This document shows, piece after piece, positions 18,885-29,415 of a DNA stretch of 64,000 nt. The DNA is from Vibrio gazogenes (GTDB lineage Bacteria > Pseudomonadota > Gammaproteobacteria > Enterobacterales > Vibrionaceae), in assembly GCF_002196515.1 (NCBI RefSeq), contig NZ_CP018835.1, positions 744,001 to 808,000 of the forward strand, given 5' to 3'. A model generated the notes under the pieces. It ran no database searches. It was not told where the DNA came from and was given only the letters and a program-made list of their open reading frames with translations. How positions within the stretch are numbered: the first letter of the stretch is position 1; each line of letters begins with the position of its first letter. The position numbers and the translations under genes are program-made.

Positions 18885-19032
18885 TGGCGCACAGAGCACC
18901 ACTGCCGCTGAAATCAAAAAACATCATTGTGCGTCATATTTCGGCGCCGAAGGCTGGAAAGGTAAAAGACTGGAAAGGTAAAACGTTGAATTGAGGTTTG
19001 GAACGCTCCGGCTTGATCAAAGGCTACCTTAC

Positions 19033-19045
19033 AAGGACACACACC
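19033..19045 (+). repeat. GGACACACACC-type repeat, copy 1
   Basis: AAGGACACACACC lies in the gap before the chemoreceptor gene. It is one of about eleven copies of this short motif in the window, most of them around the RAYT gene at 37.4-38.4 kb and at hutF. Confidence 0.65.
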
Positions 19046-19156
19046 CGACCATTGATAGGCAAAAACTATTAATGTAATTCATATAATATATTTTATTTAT
19101 TTAACCAAATTCTTGATAATCGCCCCCCCATTATCCGTCTATGAGGAGAAATAGGC

Positions 19157-20788
19157 ATGTTATCAAGAATATCAATTGCCAGAGCCATGCAATGGGGCTT
19201 TGGCATCGCCATCACCATGGTATTTGCTGTCGGTATCTACCTGATTGTCGTCATCAGTAATGTTCGCGATCACTTCAATACACTGGTCACCCATAACTTA
19301 CAGGTGCAGTCTGTACTTTCGGATTTGCGCTTCTATACGGTTACCTACCGTCGTTTCGCTTTGGATTACGGGCTCACCACCAGCGCAAGTGCTCATGCGG
19401 ATATTCAAAAAACCATCGATGAAAACAACAATAAAGTGGCAGCATCACTGCAACGTTTTAGTGCTGTGGCCGATACAGCAGAAATGAAATCCTTTATGAA
19501 AATGGTACAACACCGCATTAATGCTTATCGTGACATGCAAAACCACTACCTTTCGTTGATCGACCAAGGAGAAATCGATAAAGCACGCGCAGAAATGCTC
19601 GGCCCGATGCTCGCGCCTTTTAACACCATTGTCGATTCGCTGAGTGACTTACAACAGCAGTTATTAGCACAAGGCATAAAGATGAAAGAAGAAGAATCCA
19701 GAGCAATGCAACGTGCGATTGTGGTTGAGGCCATCGTTGGAACAATCTTGCTCCTGTTTTTGGTCGTTTTCGGCGTTTTACTGACACGCAAGGTCAATAA
19801 GCCATTGAAAGTGCTGATTGAGCAAATGAATACGGTAGAAAAAGGGGACTTGCGCACTCGCTTAACATTAACACAATTCGCTGACGATGAATTAGGACGC
19901 GCAGCGCATTCATTTGACCAAATGCAACAAGGTATCTATCGATTGGCTGAGGGTGTGCAGCAAAATACTCAGACCGTCGAGAATGCCAGCCAAATCATGT
20001 TGGAAAGAATGGCGAATACCACAATGCGTCTCGATCAACAGAAAAGCGAAATCAGCACGGTTGCATCAGCAATGTCGCAATTACAAACGAGCTTTGCCGA
20101 AGTGGCTCAGCATACGGTGACAGCCGCGCAAAGTGCAGCAGACGTCAAAGACCATGCGATCAACAGCAAAGAGGTGATCCAAACGTCACTCAACCAAACA
20201 GAATCGCTTTCTGGTGCCATTTCTGAAGCATCTGTCGTGACTCAAGCGCTGAAAAATGACAGTGCAGGCATTGAAATGGTTTCTCAAGTTATTCGCAATA
20301 TTACAGAGCAAACCAATTTATTAGCACTCAATGCCGCTATCGAAGCTGCCCGGGCAGGCGAAGCCGGACGGGGTTTCGCTGTGGTTGCCAACGAGATTCG
20401 TTCCTTAGCGCAAAAAACCCAAGACTCTATCGATGAGATCAATAAGACCATTAATGTCATTCAAAACCATGCCGATCAAGCTGTGAACACCATGGAAATT
20501 AGCCAAACTCAGATGCAATCAGGGCTCGAAAAAGCCCGCAGCAGCCAAGAAAGTATTGGCCATGTCATGACCTCTGCAACAACCATCGATGGTATGAGCC
20601 ACATGATTGCCGCGGCAACCGAGCAACAAGTGGATGTGGCTAGAGAACTGGCTCATAGCATCAATGAGATTCACCAAATGTCTCAGGATATTTACCAGAG
20701 TGTCCATGACACTGAAAAACTCAGTGAGGATCTAAAATCCACCAGTCAGAGCTTAAGCGAGGTTTCTTCACGCTTTCAGCTCAACTAA
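19157..20788 (+). CDS. methyl-accepting chemotaxis protein
   Basis: A 543-residue inner-membrane chemoreceptor. TM1 is at about residues 12-32, a helical periplasmic sensor follows to about 185 (four-helix-bundle type), TM2 at about 190-212, then a HAMP domain and a long cytoplasmic coiled coil. The hairpin tip [19 protein letters not shown] is diagnostic for coupling to CheA/CheW. A GAGGAG ribosome-binding site precedes the ATG. The ligand is unknown; the nearby pectate lyase makes a plant-derived signal conceivable but unproven. Confidence 0.92.
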   Translation: MLSRISIARAMQWGFGIAITMVFAVGIYLIVVISNVRDHFNTLVTHNLQVQSVLSDLRFYTVTYRRFALDYGLTTSASAHADIQKTIDENNNKVAASLQRFSAVADTAEMKSFMKMVQHRINAYRDMQNHYLSLIDQGEIDKARAEMLGPMLAPFNTIVDSLSDLQQQLLAQGIKMKEEESRAMQRAIVVEAIVGTILLLFLVVFGVLLTRKVNKPLKVLIEQMNTVEKGDLRTRLTLTQFADDELGRAAHSFDQMQQGIYRLAEGVQQNTQTVENASQIMLERMANTTMRLDQQKSEISTVASAMSQLQTSFAEVAQHTVTAAQSAADVKDHAINSKEVIQTSLNQTESLSGAISEASVVTQALKNDSAGIEMVSQVIRNITEQTNLLALNAAIEAARAGEAGRGFAVVANEIRSLAQKTQDSIDEINKTINVIQNHADQAVNTMEISQTQMQSGLEKARSSQESIGHVMTSATTIDGMSHMIAAATEQQVDVARELAHSINEIHQMSQDIYQSVHDTEKLSEDLKSTSQSLSEVSSRFQLN

Positions 20789-21033
20789 AGTCATTCATCC
20801 GCCTTCAATCATCTTTCATGGCGGATCAACTTGTGGTGCTGTTGTTTGGTGTGCTGAAGCTTCATCAACTTCAGCCTCATGGGTACCAGCCCCCCTCCCA
20901 GCGTCGGCAACCACACGCTCATCACAAATTAAAAACAAAACCGAAACAAAAATAAAACATTTCCTTTTATAGACTACAGTGTAAATGCAATGAGTTTCAC
21001 AAACGCTAATCATCAAATAAGGACATTGAGAAA

Positions 21034-21636
21034 ATGAAAAAACAATTACAACTCATGATGGCAGGTACAATTCTTTGTATGTCGATGAACACATTGGCAG
21101 GTGAGAGTCAGGAAGGTTATCAAGATTTCCCCAGTACAGTGGACTATTTTTCTTCCCCTTCCATCGCCACTAAATCTGGTCAAGAAGCATCTTCATCTTG
21201 GAAACAAATGAATGGCAAAGGAACAGGTTGGTATGGGGTAAACGGTGGTATTAACGGCGTATACGGCTCTGGAGGCAGTGATCGGAGTATCGAAAAATTT
21301 CAGTATGAAACACCAAGCTGGGGATGGGGAAATTATAGAACGGCCCAAATACAAATGGATGGCAAAGGCAGTAAAGATTATTTATGCCCTAAAAATAGCA
21401 TTATCACTGAGTTATATTACGAAGATTCAGGTGATGATAGTGTCGAGGCTTTTCGCTGCCTAGAAGTCGATCCATATTCTGTGACTGTGAAAAGTGTCAG
21501 TTGGGAACATGTCAAGTATACAGGGAACACTTATTGCCCCAAAGGAAGCTACCTATCAGGGATGACCTATAAAGATTATGGCGATGATTATGTGGAAAGA
21601 ATTCATTGCTCGACAATAGTTAAAGTTAAAAACTGA
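21034..21636 (+). CDS. small secreted protein with a duplicated Cys-Cys module, unknown
   Basis: A 200-residue protein with a signal peptide (about residues 1-22, MKKQLQ...NTLA|GES). The C-terminal half contains the same 25-residue unit twice, at 118-142 and 168-192: each begins CPK.S, carries an acidic (S/Y)GDD.VE core and ends in Cys. The Cys pairs likely form disulfides after export. The N-terminal half is rich in Gly, Ser and Trp. I do not recognise the family. A hairpin terminator follows, so it is monocistronic. The 245-bp gap before it is AT-rich near the gene, consistent with its own promoter. Confidence 0.78.
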   Translation: MKKQLQLMMAGTILCMSMNTLAGESQEGYQDFPSTVDYFSSPSIATKSGQEASSSWKQMNGKGTGWYGVNGGINGVYGSGGSDRSIEKFQYETPSWGWGNYRTAQIQMDGKGSKDYLCPKNSIITELYYEDSGDDSVEAFRCLEVDPYSVTVKSVSWEHVKYTGNTYCPKGSYLSGMTYKDYGDDYVERIHCSTIVKVKN

Positions 21637-21652
21637 TCGTCAGACATTGAAT

Positions 21653-21678
21653 AACCACCGCTACAATGCGGTGGTTTG
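21653..21678 (+). terminator. hairpin terminator after the secreted repeat protein
   Basis: Stem AACCACCGC / GCGGTGGTT with a 6-base loop, 17 bp after the stop codon; followed by only a short T-rich tail. Confidence 0.75.
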
Positions 21679-21881
21679 GTGCACTCAAACTCAATCAATT
21701 TAATCACTTCGTTTTTGTCATCGTTCACCCCGTTAGTGATTTTACTCACTTAACTCAGTGCCTCAAACCTCTGGTGCGGATCAACACGGTGAGACGCACC
21801 TTCCCAAATCATGTACCATAACCAGTGTGTGATGATATCTGTTCATCGCCCCGTATCACCTCAGTTGTAAAGGATAATCCA

Positions 21882-22481
21882 GTGAAGAAAAAACCAAGTA
21901 CGTTCATGGCATGGGTCACGCGGATGCCGCTGATCAAACGTTGGGCACTGATGCACTGTTTTCAAGAAGAGAATGTCTCCGAGCATTCACATCAGGTCGC
22001 TGTCATTGCGCATTTGCTGACGGTGATTAAAAATAAACGCTTCGGCGGCAAACTAAACCCGGAAAGAGCGGCCGTGATTGCAATTTATCATGAGATCTCT
22101 GAAACCAAGCTGCAAGATATCAATTCCAAGACCAAGTACCATAGCCCGGAATTTACCGCAGCCTTTAAAAAACTTGAGGATATTGCTGAGCAAGAGTGTT
22201 TGGATACCCTGCCGGAAGACCTGCGTGATGAGTTCACCGGTTTACTGGTACAAAAACATGTCGATGCTGAGTATAAAGCCATCGTCAAAGCTGCGGATAT
22301 TCTTGCCGCTTATATCAAAACCTTGAATGAGTTACGCTTTAACAACGATGAGTTCGTACATGTGAAAGAAGGGCTCGACGGAACGATTGAAAAACTCACC
22401 GCAACCATGCCCGAAGTGGCAGTATTTATGGATGTTTTCTGCGATAGCTGTACCACCACTTTCGATAAAATTTCAGGCTAA
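21882..22481 (+). CDS. yfbR: 5'-deoxynucleotidase YfbR
   Basis: A 199-residue HD-domain phosphohydrolase that removes phosphate from deoxyribonucleoside 5'-monophosphates. Metal-binding residues show as ENVSEHSHQVAVIAH, AIYHEISE and the later VKAADILAAYIK. The frame opens at 21825, but a GTG at 21882 follows AAGGA at 7 bases and gives exactly the length of the E. coli protein. The gene is single, with a bidirectional terminator shared with the converging hutU. Confidence 0.9.
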   Translation: MKKKPSTFMAWVTRMPLIKRWALMHCFQEENVSEHSHQVAVIAHLLTVIKNKRFGGKLNPERAAVIAIYHEISETKLQDINSKTKYHSPEFTAAFKKLEDIAEQECLDTLPEDLRDEFTGLLVQKHVDAEYKAIVKAADILAAYIKTLNELRFNNDEFVHVKEGLDGTIEKLTATMPEVAVFMDVFCDSCTTTFDKISG

Positions 22482-22519
22482 ATCCCCTCATTTTGCTCAG
22501 GGTAGCATCATTGTGATCA

Positions 22520-22545
22520 GAAAGCGCCGCAGTTGCGGCGCTTTC
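22520..22545. terminator. bidirectional terminator between yfbR and hutU
   Basis: Perfect 12-bp stem GAAAGCGCCGCA / TGCGGCGCTTTC with a 2-base loop, between convergent genes. Short T runs occur on the yfbR side. Confidence 0.85.
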
Positions 22546-22571
22546 TGTTCGGTCTGAATTTGAAGGTAGTG

Positions 22572-24584
22572 TTACTTCACCACCTTATTTAATAATGCAT
22601 CATCTGCGATTTCAGGTATCGTTACTCTCAGCCGCGGTTCAAGTGCCATCGCCCGTTGAATGGCAAAGCGCGCACCTTCATTTCTTGCCCAGCTTCTGCG
22701 AGAAATACCATTGTTAACATCCCAGTGCAGCATTGATTTCAGCCGGGTATCGCACTCGTCAGAGCCATCCAGTACCATCCCGAATCCACCATTGATCACT
22801 TCACCCCAGCCGACACCACCACCATTATGAATACTGACCCAAGTCGCTCCCCGGAAAGCATCACCGATGACATTGTGAATCGCCATATCCGCAGTGAAAC
22901 GAGACCCGTCGTAAATGTTGGACGTTTCCCGATACGGCGAATCCGTACCGGATACATCATGATGATCGCGGCCAAGAATGACAGGTGCAGAGATGTCCCC
23001 ACGTTTCACAGCCTGATTAAAAGCTGCTGCAATACGCATTCGCCCTTCGGCATCCGCATATAAAATCCGAGCTTGCGAACCGACCACAAGATTGTTCTGT
23101 TCCGCCTGCCGAATCCATGACAGGTTATCGGCTATCTGCTGACGAATGTCTGCCGGTGCCTGCTGGTGCATCTCTTCCAGAATCTCTGCGGCAATCCGGT
23201 CTGTTACCGCCAGATCACGAGGATCCGATGAAGCACAGACCCAGCGGAAAGGACCGAACCCATAATCGAAACACATCGGCCCCATAATATCTTCAACATA
23301 GGAAGGATACTTAAACGAGCCGTCTGCTTTAAGAATATCAGCGCCAGCCCGACTCGCTTCCAACAGGAATGCATTGCCGTAATCGAAGAAATACATACCT
23401 TTCGCGGTTAATTGATTGATCGCTGCAACATGGCGCTTCAATGTTGTCTGCACCGCCGCTCTGAACTGCTCAGGGTCACTGGCCATCATCGCATTGGATG
23501 CTTCAAAGGTGTAACCGACCGGATAATAACCGCCCGCCCATGGATTGTGCAGTGACGTTTGATCCGACCCTAAGTCGATGTGGATATCCTCTGTAGCCAG
23601 TCGCTCCCACAAGTCAACAATATTCCCCAGATAGGCCAATGAAACGGGCTGATTATCGACTTGGGCCTGCTTGATCCGCTCAATCAGTTTGTCTAAATCC
23701 GGATGGACTTCATCCACCCACCCTTGTTCATGACGTTTATAGGCTGCTTTCGGATTGATTTCAGCGACGATCCCAATGGTGTGCGCAATCACAGCGGCCT
23801 TGGGTTGAGCCCCACTCATGCCTCCCAAGCCGGAAGTCACGAACAGCGGTAGCGTGTTCGGATCCCGATCGCGTTTCATTCTGACCGCGTTCATCACCGT
23901 GATGGTGGTGCCATGCACAATCCCTTGCGGACCGATATACATAAACGAGCCCGCCGTCATTTGTCCGTATTGAGTCACGCCTAAGGCATTGAACTTCTCC
24001 CAATCATCCGGCTTTGAATAATTGGGGATCATCATACCGTTGCTCACGACGACCCTCGGTGCATTGGGATGGGACGGATACAACCCCATCGGATGACCGG
24101 AATAGAGCACCAGTGTCTGCTCATCGGTCATTTCTGCCAAATATTTCATCGTCAAACGATACTGAGCCCAGTTGGAGAACACCGCCCCATTGCCGCCATA
24201 GGTAATCAGTTCCTGCGGATGCTGGGCGACAGCTTCATCAAGGTTGTTACTCAACATCAGCATAATCGCCGCAGCCTGCTTCGACTGATGTGGAAAGGCA
24301 TCAATCGAGCGCGCAGTGATCGGGTAATCCGGCATCAGCCGATACATATAAATTCGGCCATAGGTCTCCAGCTCTGCATAAAACTCCGCAGCCAGTTCGG
24401 CATGATGTTGCTTGTCGAAATAACGAAGTGCGTTCCTGACCGCGAGGATTTTTTCTTCACGGCTCAGAATGGCTTTTCTTTTCGGTGCATGGCTGAGGTT
24501 TTCATTGCGCTCACGCTTAGGCGGTAAAGTTGCAGGAATCCCTTCTAAAATCATCGCTTTAAATGTCATATCATTTACCTTCAT
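22572..24584 (-). CDS. hutU: urocanate hydratase, long form
   Basis: A 670-residue enzyme that hydrates urocanate to 4-imidazolone-5-propionate using tightly bound NAD+. Recognisable blocks are YGGNGAVFSNWAQYRLTMKY, TSGLGGMSGAQPKA, DQTSLHNPWAGGYYPVGYTF and the C-terminal WVSIHNGGGVGWGEVINGGF. Typical bacterial HutU is about 555 residues; this protein belongs to the roughly 670-residue type also seen in animals. It is the last gene of hutH-I-G-U. Its start at 24584 leaves a 19-bp gap from hutG. Confidence 0.93.
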   Translation of the reverse strand: MKVNDMTFKAMILEGIPATLPPKRERNENLSHAPKRKAILSREEKILAVRNALRYFDKQHHAELAAEFYAELETYGRIYMYRLMPDYPITARSIDAFPHQSKQAAAIMLMLSNNLDEAVAQHPQELITYGGNGAVFSNWAQYRLTMKYLAEMTDEQTLVLYSGHPMGLYPSHPNAPRVVVSNGMMIPNYSKPDDWEKFNALGVTQYGQMTAGSFMYIGPQGIVHGTTITVMNAVRMKRDRDPNTLPLFVTSGLGGMSGAQPKAAVIAHTIGIVAEINPKAAYKRHEQGWVDEVHPDLDKLIERIKQAQVDNQPVSLAYLGNIVDLWERLATEDIHIDLGSDQTSLHNPWAGGYYPVGYTFEASNAMMASDPEQFRAAVQTTLKRHVAAINQLTAKGMYFFDYGNAFLLEASRAGADILKADGSFKYPSYVEDIMGPMCFDYGFGPFRWVCASSDPRDLAVTDRIAAEILEEMHQQAPADIRQQIADNLSWIRQAEQNNLVVGSQARILYADAEGRMRIAAAFNQAVKRGDISAPVILGRDHHDVSGTDSPYRETSNIYDGSRFTADMAIHNVIGDAFRGATWVSIHNGGGVGWGEVINGGFGMVLDGSDECDTRLKSMLHWDVNNGISRRSWARNEGARFAIQRAMALEPRLRVTIPEIADDALLNKVVK

Positions 24585-24603
24585 GTTTACCCTGCCTCAA
24601 TCC

Positions 24604-25467
24604 TTATCTGACTTCATCCATGGGGTGACCATGCGCTAATAGTGATTGAATCAACTGCTGTAACAGAGGCCCGACACGCTGCTGTTTGGCCTGATCCAGT
24701 CGGTATATTGTCTGCTCCGGTTGAGCGTCTGATGCATCGCTTTGAGCATGATGCGTCTGAGGGGCATCAACAAGGTAAGTCGCTTGAGAGAGCTCCAGTT
24801 GAACTGCGTGAATCTGTGCTGAAGGCTGCCCGTAATGACGGGTGATGTATCCCCCTTTGAAACGACCATTACACACATGGGTATACGGGCTGTGTTGCAC
24901 CAACTCAGCCAGGTTTTCCAGCATGGCCGCATCACAGGCAAGGCCATTGTTATTTCCGAAATTAAAGTCAGGCAACGTCCCGTCAAACAGCATCGGCACC
25001 TGCGCGGCAATACTGTGTGCATCGAACAGGATTGCGTAGCCGTGCCGGTCACGAATCTGCGCTAATGTCTCGTTGATTTTTTGATGATAAGGCTGCCAGA
25101 TTTCAGCTTTGATACGCGCTTTCGTCGCCTCATCAAACCCACCATCGATAAATATGGGCGCACCCGAGAATAAGATATCAGGGAATAATCCGGTGGTTTT
25201 ACTGGTATACAAAGGTTTATCATCACCCGGACGATTGAGATCGACGACGTACCGAGAATAGTGGGCTTGAATGACACTGACATCCATCTCGGCCAAGAAA
25301 TCATACAGCGCCGGTAAATGCCAGTCGGTATCCGGCAGTGCTTTGGCCGCATCGGTCAGTCGGGCATCCATCCCCGGCAGAAGTGCCGTTCCGCAATGAG
25401 GCATACTGACCAAGAGCGGACTCTGCCCTGGTCGAAAATGAAATGGCTGATCAATTGGCATCCACAT
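24604..25467 (-). CDS. hutG: N-formylglutamate deformylase
   Basis: A 287-residue zinc amidohydrolase-like enzyme (N-formylglutamate amidohydrolase family) that splits formylglutamate to glutamate and formate. Family motifs: [42 protein letters not shown] and [13 protein letters not shown]. The start overlaps the hutI end by 17 bp. Together with hutF it defines the five-step histidine pathway and excludes the formiminoglutamase type of HutG. Confidence 0.93.
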   Translation of the reverse strand: MWMPIDQPFHFRPGQSPLLVSMPHCGTALLPGMDARLTDAAKALPDTDWHLPALYDFLAEMDVSVIQAHYSRYVVDLNRPGDDKPLYTSKTTGLFPDILFSGAPIFIDGGFDEATKARIKAEIWQPYHQKINETLAQIRDRHGYAILFDAHSIAAQVPMLFDGTLPDFNFGNNNGLACDAAMLENLAELVQHSPYTHVCNGRFKGGYITRHYGQPSAQIHAVQLELSQATYLVDAPQTHHAQSDASDAQPEQTIYRLDQAKQQRVGPLLQQLIQSLLAHGHPMDEVR

Positions 25468-26683
25468 GACTGATCACTCCCCTTTTGACTCGTGTTTTCA
25501 GTAAATCACCGCCCAGCCAGTAACTAAGCTCACCCGGGCTTGCCACATCCCAACAAACAAAATCGGCGACTTTCCCGACACTCAGTTGCCCGTGGCTCTC
25601 GGCTAAACCCAATGCTTGAGCGGCATGAATGGTAGTGGCAGCTAATGCTTCTTCGGGCGTCAGACCAAAGAGCGTACAAGCCATATTCATCATCAGACGT
25701 AGTGAAAGTACCGGAGACGTACCCGGATTGATGTCCGTAGCAACCGCCATTGGCACCTGATAGCGGCGTAACAGATCGACGGGCGGACACTGGGTTTCTT
25801 TGAGGGTGAAATAGGCGCCCGGTAACAACACGGCAACTGTGCCGGACTCACGCATTGCTGCAACATCCGTTTCAGTCATAAACTCCAGATGATCCGCTGA
25901 AAGCGCCTGAAAACGAGCTGCCAGAGTGGCGCCTCCCAGCGAGGATAATTGCTCCGCATGGAGTTTCACCGGCATCCCGAAAGACTGAGCCGTGCGAAAA
26001 TAACGTTCCACCTGCGCCGGGCTAAATGCAATGGTTTCACAAAAGGCATCCACAGCATCGGCCAACTCTCGTTGGGCGATTTCCGGCAACAGTTCATCAC
26101 AGAGATAATCCATATAGGCATCGGTATGACCTTGATATTCCGGCGGCACCGCGTGAGCAGCCAGACATGTGGTCCGAATGTCAACCGGATACTGTTCAGC
26201 CAGCCGATGCGCCACTTCCAGCATCTTCACTTCATGTTCGGTTGAAAGGCCATAACCGGATTTAATTTCCAGCGTCGTCACCCCATCACACATCAGAGAT
26301 TTCAGCCGCCGGGCCGCAGAAGCCAGCAATTGATCGGGAGTCTCTTGGCGCGTCGCCTGAACCGAGGCCGCAATCCCGCCACCACCCTGAGCAATCGCTT
26401 GATAACTCATGCCGTTGAGCCGTTGCTCAAACTCATGGGCCCGATTGCCACCGAACACCAAATGCGTATGACAATCGACTAAACCGGGCGTGACCCATCC
26501 ACCATGAAAATCATGTTGTTGCTGCGCATCACAGTCAGGAAGTTGCGTTCGGGGACCTATCCACGCGATTCGCCCGTCGTGTACGCCAATTGCAGCATCT
26601 TCAATCACACTGTACTGACCATTCACCATGGTTGCGGCATCACAGCCATACCACAGTGAATCAAAATTCAGCTGTTTATTCAT
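25451..26683 (-). CDS. hutI: imidazolonepropionase
   Basis: A 410-residue amidohydrolase-superfamily enzyme that opens the imidazolone ring to give formiminoglutamate. Metal-binding and active-site segments: [61 protein letters not shown] and [11 protein letters not shown]. Length is the family norm. It overlaps hutH by 8 bp upstream and hutG by 17 bp downstream. Confidence 0.95.
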   Translation of the reverse strand: MNKQLNFDSLWYGCDAATMVNGQYSVIEDAAIGVHDGRIAWIGPRTQLPDCDAQQQHDFHGGWVTPGLVDCHTHLVFGGNRAHEFEQRLNGMSYQAIAQGGGGIAASVQATRQETPDQLLASAARRLKSLMCDGVTTLEIKSGYGLSTEHEVKMLEVAHRLAEQYPVDIRTTCLAAHAVPPEYQGHTDAYMDYLCDELLPEIAQRELADAVDAFCETIAFSPAQVERYFRTAQSFGMPVKLHAEQLSSLGGATLAARFQALSADHLEFMTETDVAAMRESGTVAVLLPGAYFTLKETQCPPVDLLRRYQVPMAVATDINPGTSPVLSLRLMMNMACTLFGLTPEEALAATTIHAAQALGLAESHGQLSVGKVADFVCWDVASPGELSYWLGGDLLKTRVKRGVISHVDAN

Positions 26684-28226
26684 AATGCTCCCTTGTCACA
26701 CTTGGCAGTAAACCGACTGGCATCAGTTCATTATGAACGGCTTCCGTCAACAGTCCGTTGGCTTTTTCGATATCCGCAGCGAAATAGCGGTCTTTATCGT
26801 AGAAAGGAACTCGTGCACGCAGGTCGGCACGGGCTTGCTCCAGCCGCTCGGTTGATTTCAACGGCGACCGGAAGTCTAAACCTTGTACCGCGGCGAGGAT
26901 TTCAACCGCCAGAATCCCGCGCGTATTTTCCGCCATATCTTTGAGTCGTCGGGCAGCAAATGTCGCCATGGATACATGATCCTCCTGATTCGCAGACGTC
27001 GGCAGACTGTCGACGGATGCCGGATGAGCAAACGTTTTATTCTCGCTGGCGAGCGCTGCCGAAGTCACTTGCGCAATCATGAACCCTGAGTTGACACCAC
27101 CATTTTCGACCAAAAATGGCGGTAACTTACTCAGATGGCTATCGATCAACAGTGCCATCCGTCGCTCTGACAAACTGCCGATTTCAGCGATGGCAAGTGC
27201 CAGATTATCTGCCGCAAAAGCCACCGGTTCGGCATGGAAGTTCCCCCCGGAAACGATATCGCCTTGCTCAGCAAATACCAACGGGTTATCCGAGACCGCA
27301 TTGGCCTCGACAAGCAGTGTGCTTGCGGCATGGCGGATCTGGGTTAAACATGCGCCCATCACCTGAGGCTGGCAGCGCAGTGAATACGGATCTTGCACTT
27401 TTTCACAATTGGAATGGGATTCTCCCAGTTCACTCTGTTCCGTCAGCAGATGGCGATAAGCCGCAGCTGCATCCATCTGGCCCTGATGGCCCCGGACGGC
27501 ATGAATTCGCTCATCAAACGGACGACGACTGCCCAGTGCGGCTTCAACAGAAAGTGCACCACAGACAGTCGCGGAAGCATAGAGATCTTCGGCAGCAAAC
27601 AGCCCTTCGAGCGCAAAAGCAGTTGATGCCTGAGTACCATTCAGTAAGGCAAGCCCTTCTTTCGGTGCTAATTGGATCGGTTCCATCCCAGCAATCGCCA
27701 GTGCTGCCTGACCAGAAATAACTTCTCCTTTATAACGCGCCTGTCCTTCACCGAGCAGCACCGCACTCATATGCGCAAGGGGGGCCAGATCACCCGATGC
27801 ACCGACCGAGCCTTTTTGTGGTACGCAGGGATATATTTCTTTGTTAATCAAGGCGATCATCGCTTCAATCACTGTAAGACGAATACCGGAATAGCCGCGG
27901 GCAAGGCTGTTCACTTTGAGCACCATCATCAATCGGACGGTGGCATCATTCATGAATTCACCAATCCCGGCAGCATGAGACAACACAATACTACGCTGCA
28001 ATTCATCTAAATCTTCCGCGGCAATCCGGGTATTAGCTAATAAACCAAACCCTGTATTAATCCCGTAAACTGCTTGGTCTTCGACAATCACCCGATTGAC
28101 CACCTCGGTACTGGCATGAATGGCGGCAATGGCCTGTCTGTCGAGTGAGATTTTGATCGGCTCTCGGCTGATTTGACGTAACTCACTGAGCGTGAGTTGT
28201 CCGGGTTGTAATGTTAATTCGGGCAT
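26676..28226 (-). CDS. hutH: histidine ammonia-lyase
   Basis: A 516-residue aromatic amino-acid lyase that deaminates histidine to urocanate. The MIO cofactor forms from the Ala-Ser-Gly in [31 protein letters not shown] near the N-terminus and [14 protein letters not shown] are also diagnostic. It is the promoter-proximal gene of hutH-I-G-U, with a HutC-like site about 70 bp upstream of the start. Confidence 0.96.
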   Translation of the reverse strand: MPELTLQPGQLTLSELRQISREPIKISLDRQAIAAIHASTEVVNRVIVEDQAVYGINTGFGLLANTRIAAEDLDELQRSIVLSHAAGIGEFMNDATVRLMMVLKVNSLARGYSGIRLTVIEAMIALINKEIYPCVPQKGSVGASGDLAPLAHMSAVLLGEGQARYKGEVISGQAALAIAGMEPIQLAPKEGLALLNGTQASTAFALEGLFAAEDLYASATVCGALSVEAALGSRRPFDERIHAVRGHQGQMDAAAAYRHLLTEQSELGESHSNCEKVQDPYSLRCQPQVMGACLTQIRHAASTLLVEANAVSDNPLVFAEQGDIVSGGNFHAEPVAFAADNLALAIAEIGSLSERRMALLIDSHLSKLPPFLVENGGVNSGFMIAQVTSAALASENKTFAHPASVDSLPTSANQEDHVSMATFAARRLKDMAENTRGILAVEILAAVQGLDFRSPLKSTERLEQARADLRARVPFYDKDRYFAADIEKANGLLTEAVHNELMPVGLLPSVTREHYE

Positions 28227-28292
28227 GAGCTTATGTTCTCCGTCACGTACGCTTCAAGTCTGATGCCTAAGATAGGCTTATCATGACATTAC

Positions 28293-28305
28293 ATGTCTAT
28301 ACAAG
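28293..28305 (-). promoter_or_regulatory. HutC-like operator at the hutH promoter
   Basis: Read on the minus strand this is CTTGTATAGACAT, matching 12 of 13 bases with the CTTGTATAGACAA portion of the site before hutF. TTGTAT could double as a -35 element. HutC repressors in other bacteria bind TGTATA-type palindromes and release on urocanate. Confidence 0.65.
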
Positions 28306-28377
28306 TTAACAGAACAATAAAAGTAAACCGTAATCAGCGCAAGTTTTTCTTCACAAGCATCATCACAAAAAAAACAC

Positions 28378-28410
28378 ATAAAAAAAGCAAGGCGGCTCTC
28401 CCCCTTGCTT
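28378..28410 (-). terminator. Rho-independent terminator after hutC
   Basis: On the minus strand the stem AAGCAAGG / CCTTGCTT with a 10-base loop is followed by seven T, about 100 bp after the hutC stop. It insulates hutC from hutH transcription. Confidence 0.85.
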
Positions 28411-28509
28411 CGCTTACCAAATTTGATTTGGATGAATCAACCACTCATTGAATCAGTCAATCATCAACAGACACCGAACACCTTTCCGTCTGGCGAAACT
28501 GGCTCAATA

Positions 28510-29265
28510 TTATTGCTCGAAGTGACCGAATAATTGGAATCTCGACCCCGGAGAAATCAGGCGGGCATTGGTGACGAGTTGCTCCCGACACCATGTGCGA
28601 CGTTTGATCTGCAAGCACGGCTCCGAGGCGTCAATGTTGAGTAATGCACATTCTGCCGGAGAGGCAAGCACCGCTTCAACCAGATGCTCGCCTTCCGTCA
28701 TCGGAGCCACTTTCATCAGATAATGGTAAGCACCATTGTGCTGAAAATCCTGCTGATCATAATCAGGCGCCAGTGCTGCATTGACCACGCGATACTCGAT
28801 TTGAATCGGCAGCTCATTCTCGAAATGGAGAATCGTGGCACGGAAAATACGGTGATTGGTACGGACCCCAAGGTTCATCGCTTCTTCCATCGTCGCTTTT
28901 GCCAGTGTGATTTCAATCAGCTCTGCGTGATGACGATGACCACGACTGGCTATCTCATCGGCAATATTGTGCACTTCAAACAACGCCGAATGAGATTTCT
29001 TTCTCGCGACAAAAGTACCGACCCCCTGTTGACGAATCAAAACGCCTTCATCTGTCAGTTCCCGCAGCGCACGATTGATGGTCATGCGACTGACACTTAA
29101 AGCTTTCACCATCTCTGACTCAGACGGGACTCTCTGATCCGGTTGCCATTCTCCCGTGTCTATCTGACGACAAATCGCTTGTTTGACTTTGGCATAAATC
29201 GGACCGGGTGCATCATCGATCAATTGAGACAAGTGGCACATCATCTGGGTGGTTGAATTTTCCAT
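28510..29265 (-). CDS. hutC: histidine-utilization repressor, GntR/HutC family
   Basis: A 251-residue regulator: an N-terminal winged helix-turn-helix at about residues 20-85 (RVPSESEMVKALSVSRMTIN, GVGTFVA) and a C-terminal UTRA ligand domain, where urocanate binds in studied HutC proteins. It lies between hutH and the divergent hutF, so it can control both promoters, each of which has a matching operator-like site. It has its own terminator. Confidence 0.92.
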   Translation of the reverse strand: MENSTTQMMCHLSQLIDDAPGPIYAKVKQAICRQIDTGEWQPDQRVPSESEMVKALSVSRMTINRALRELTDEGVLIRQQGVGTFVARKKSHSALFEVHNIADEIASRGHRHHAELIEITLAKATMEEAMNLGVRTNHRIFRATILHFENELPIQIEYRVVNAALAPDYDQQDFQHNGAYHYLMKVAPMTEGEHLVEAVLASPAECALLNIDASEPCLQIKRRTWCREQLVTNARLISPGSRFQLFGHFEQ

Positions 29266-29355
29266 CTTATTTACAGCTATCCACTGACATCATAAAGACC
29301 GGATTATAGCGGAAAAATGAACCGCTTAACAGGACAGGCATAGACAGCAACATCA

Positions 29356-29386
29356 CTTGTATAGACAAGATGAGTTCTGCTAGACT
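29356..29386 (+). promoter_or_regulatory. hutF promoter with overlapping HutC-like operator
   Basis: The near-palindrome CTTGTATAGACAAG (29356-29369) covers a -35 TTGTAT (29358-29363); a 17-base spacer leads to -10 TAGACT (29381-29386). A half-site GCATAGACAG lies just upstream near 29338. HutC bound here would block the promoter directly. The same sequence, less perfect, precedes hutH. Confidence 0.7.
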
Positions 29387-29415
29387 CATGAGCATCAGTG
29401 ACGAGGACAGACGCG

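Noticed and set aside
18721..18981. 86-codon plus-strand open frame
   Set aside because: It crosses three strong hairpins, has no ribosome-binding site and an odd composition; the hairpins explain the sequence better than a protein.
20805..20832. Terminator after the first chemoreceptor
   Set aside because: ATCCGCC/GGCGGAT can pair but the loop is long (about 16 bases) and no T run follows.
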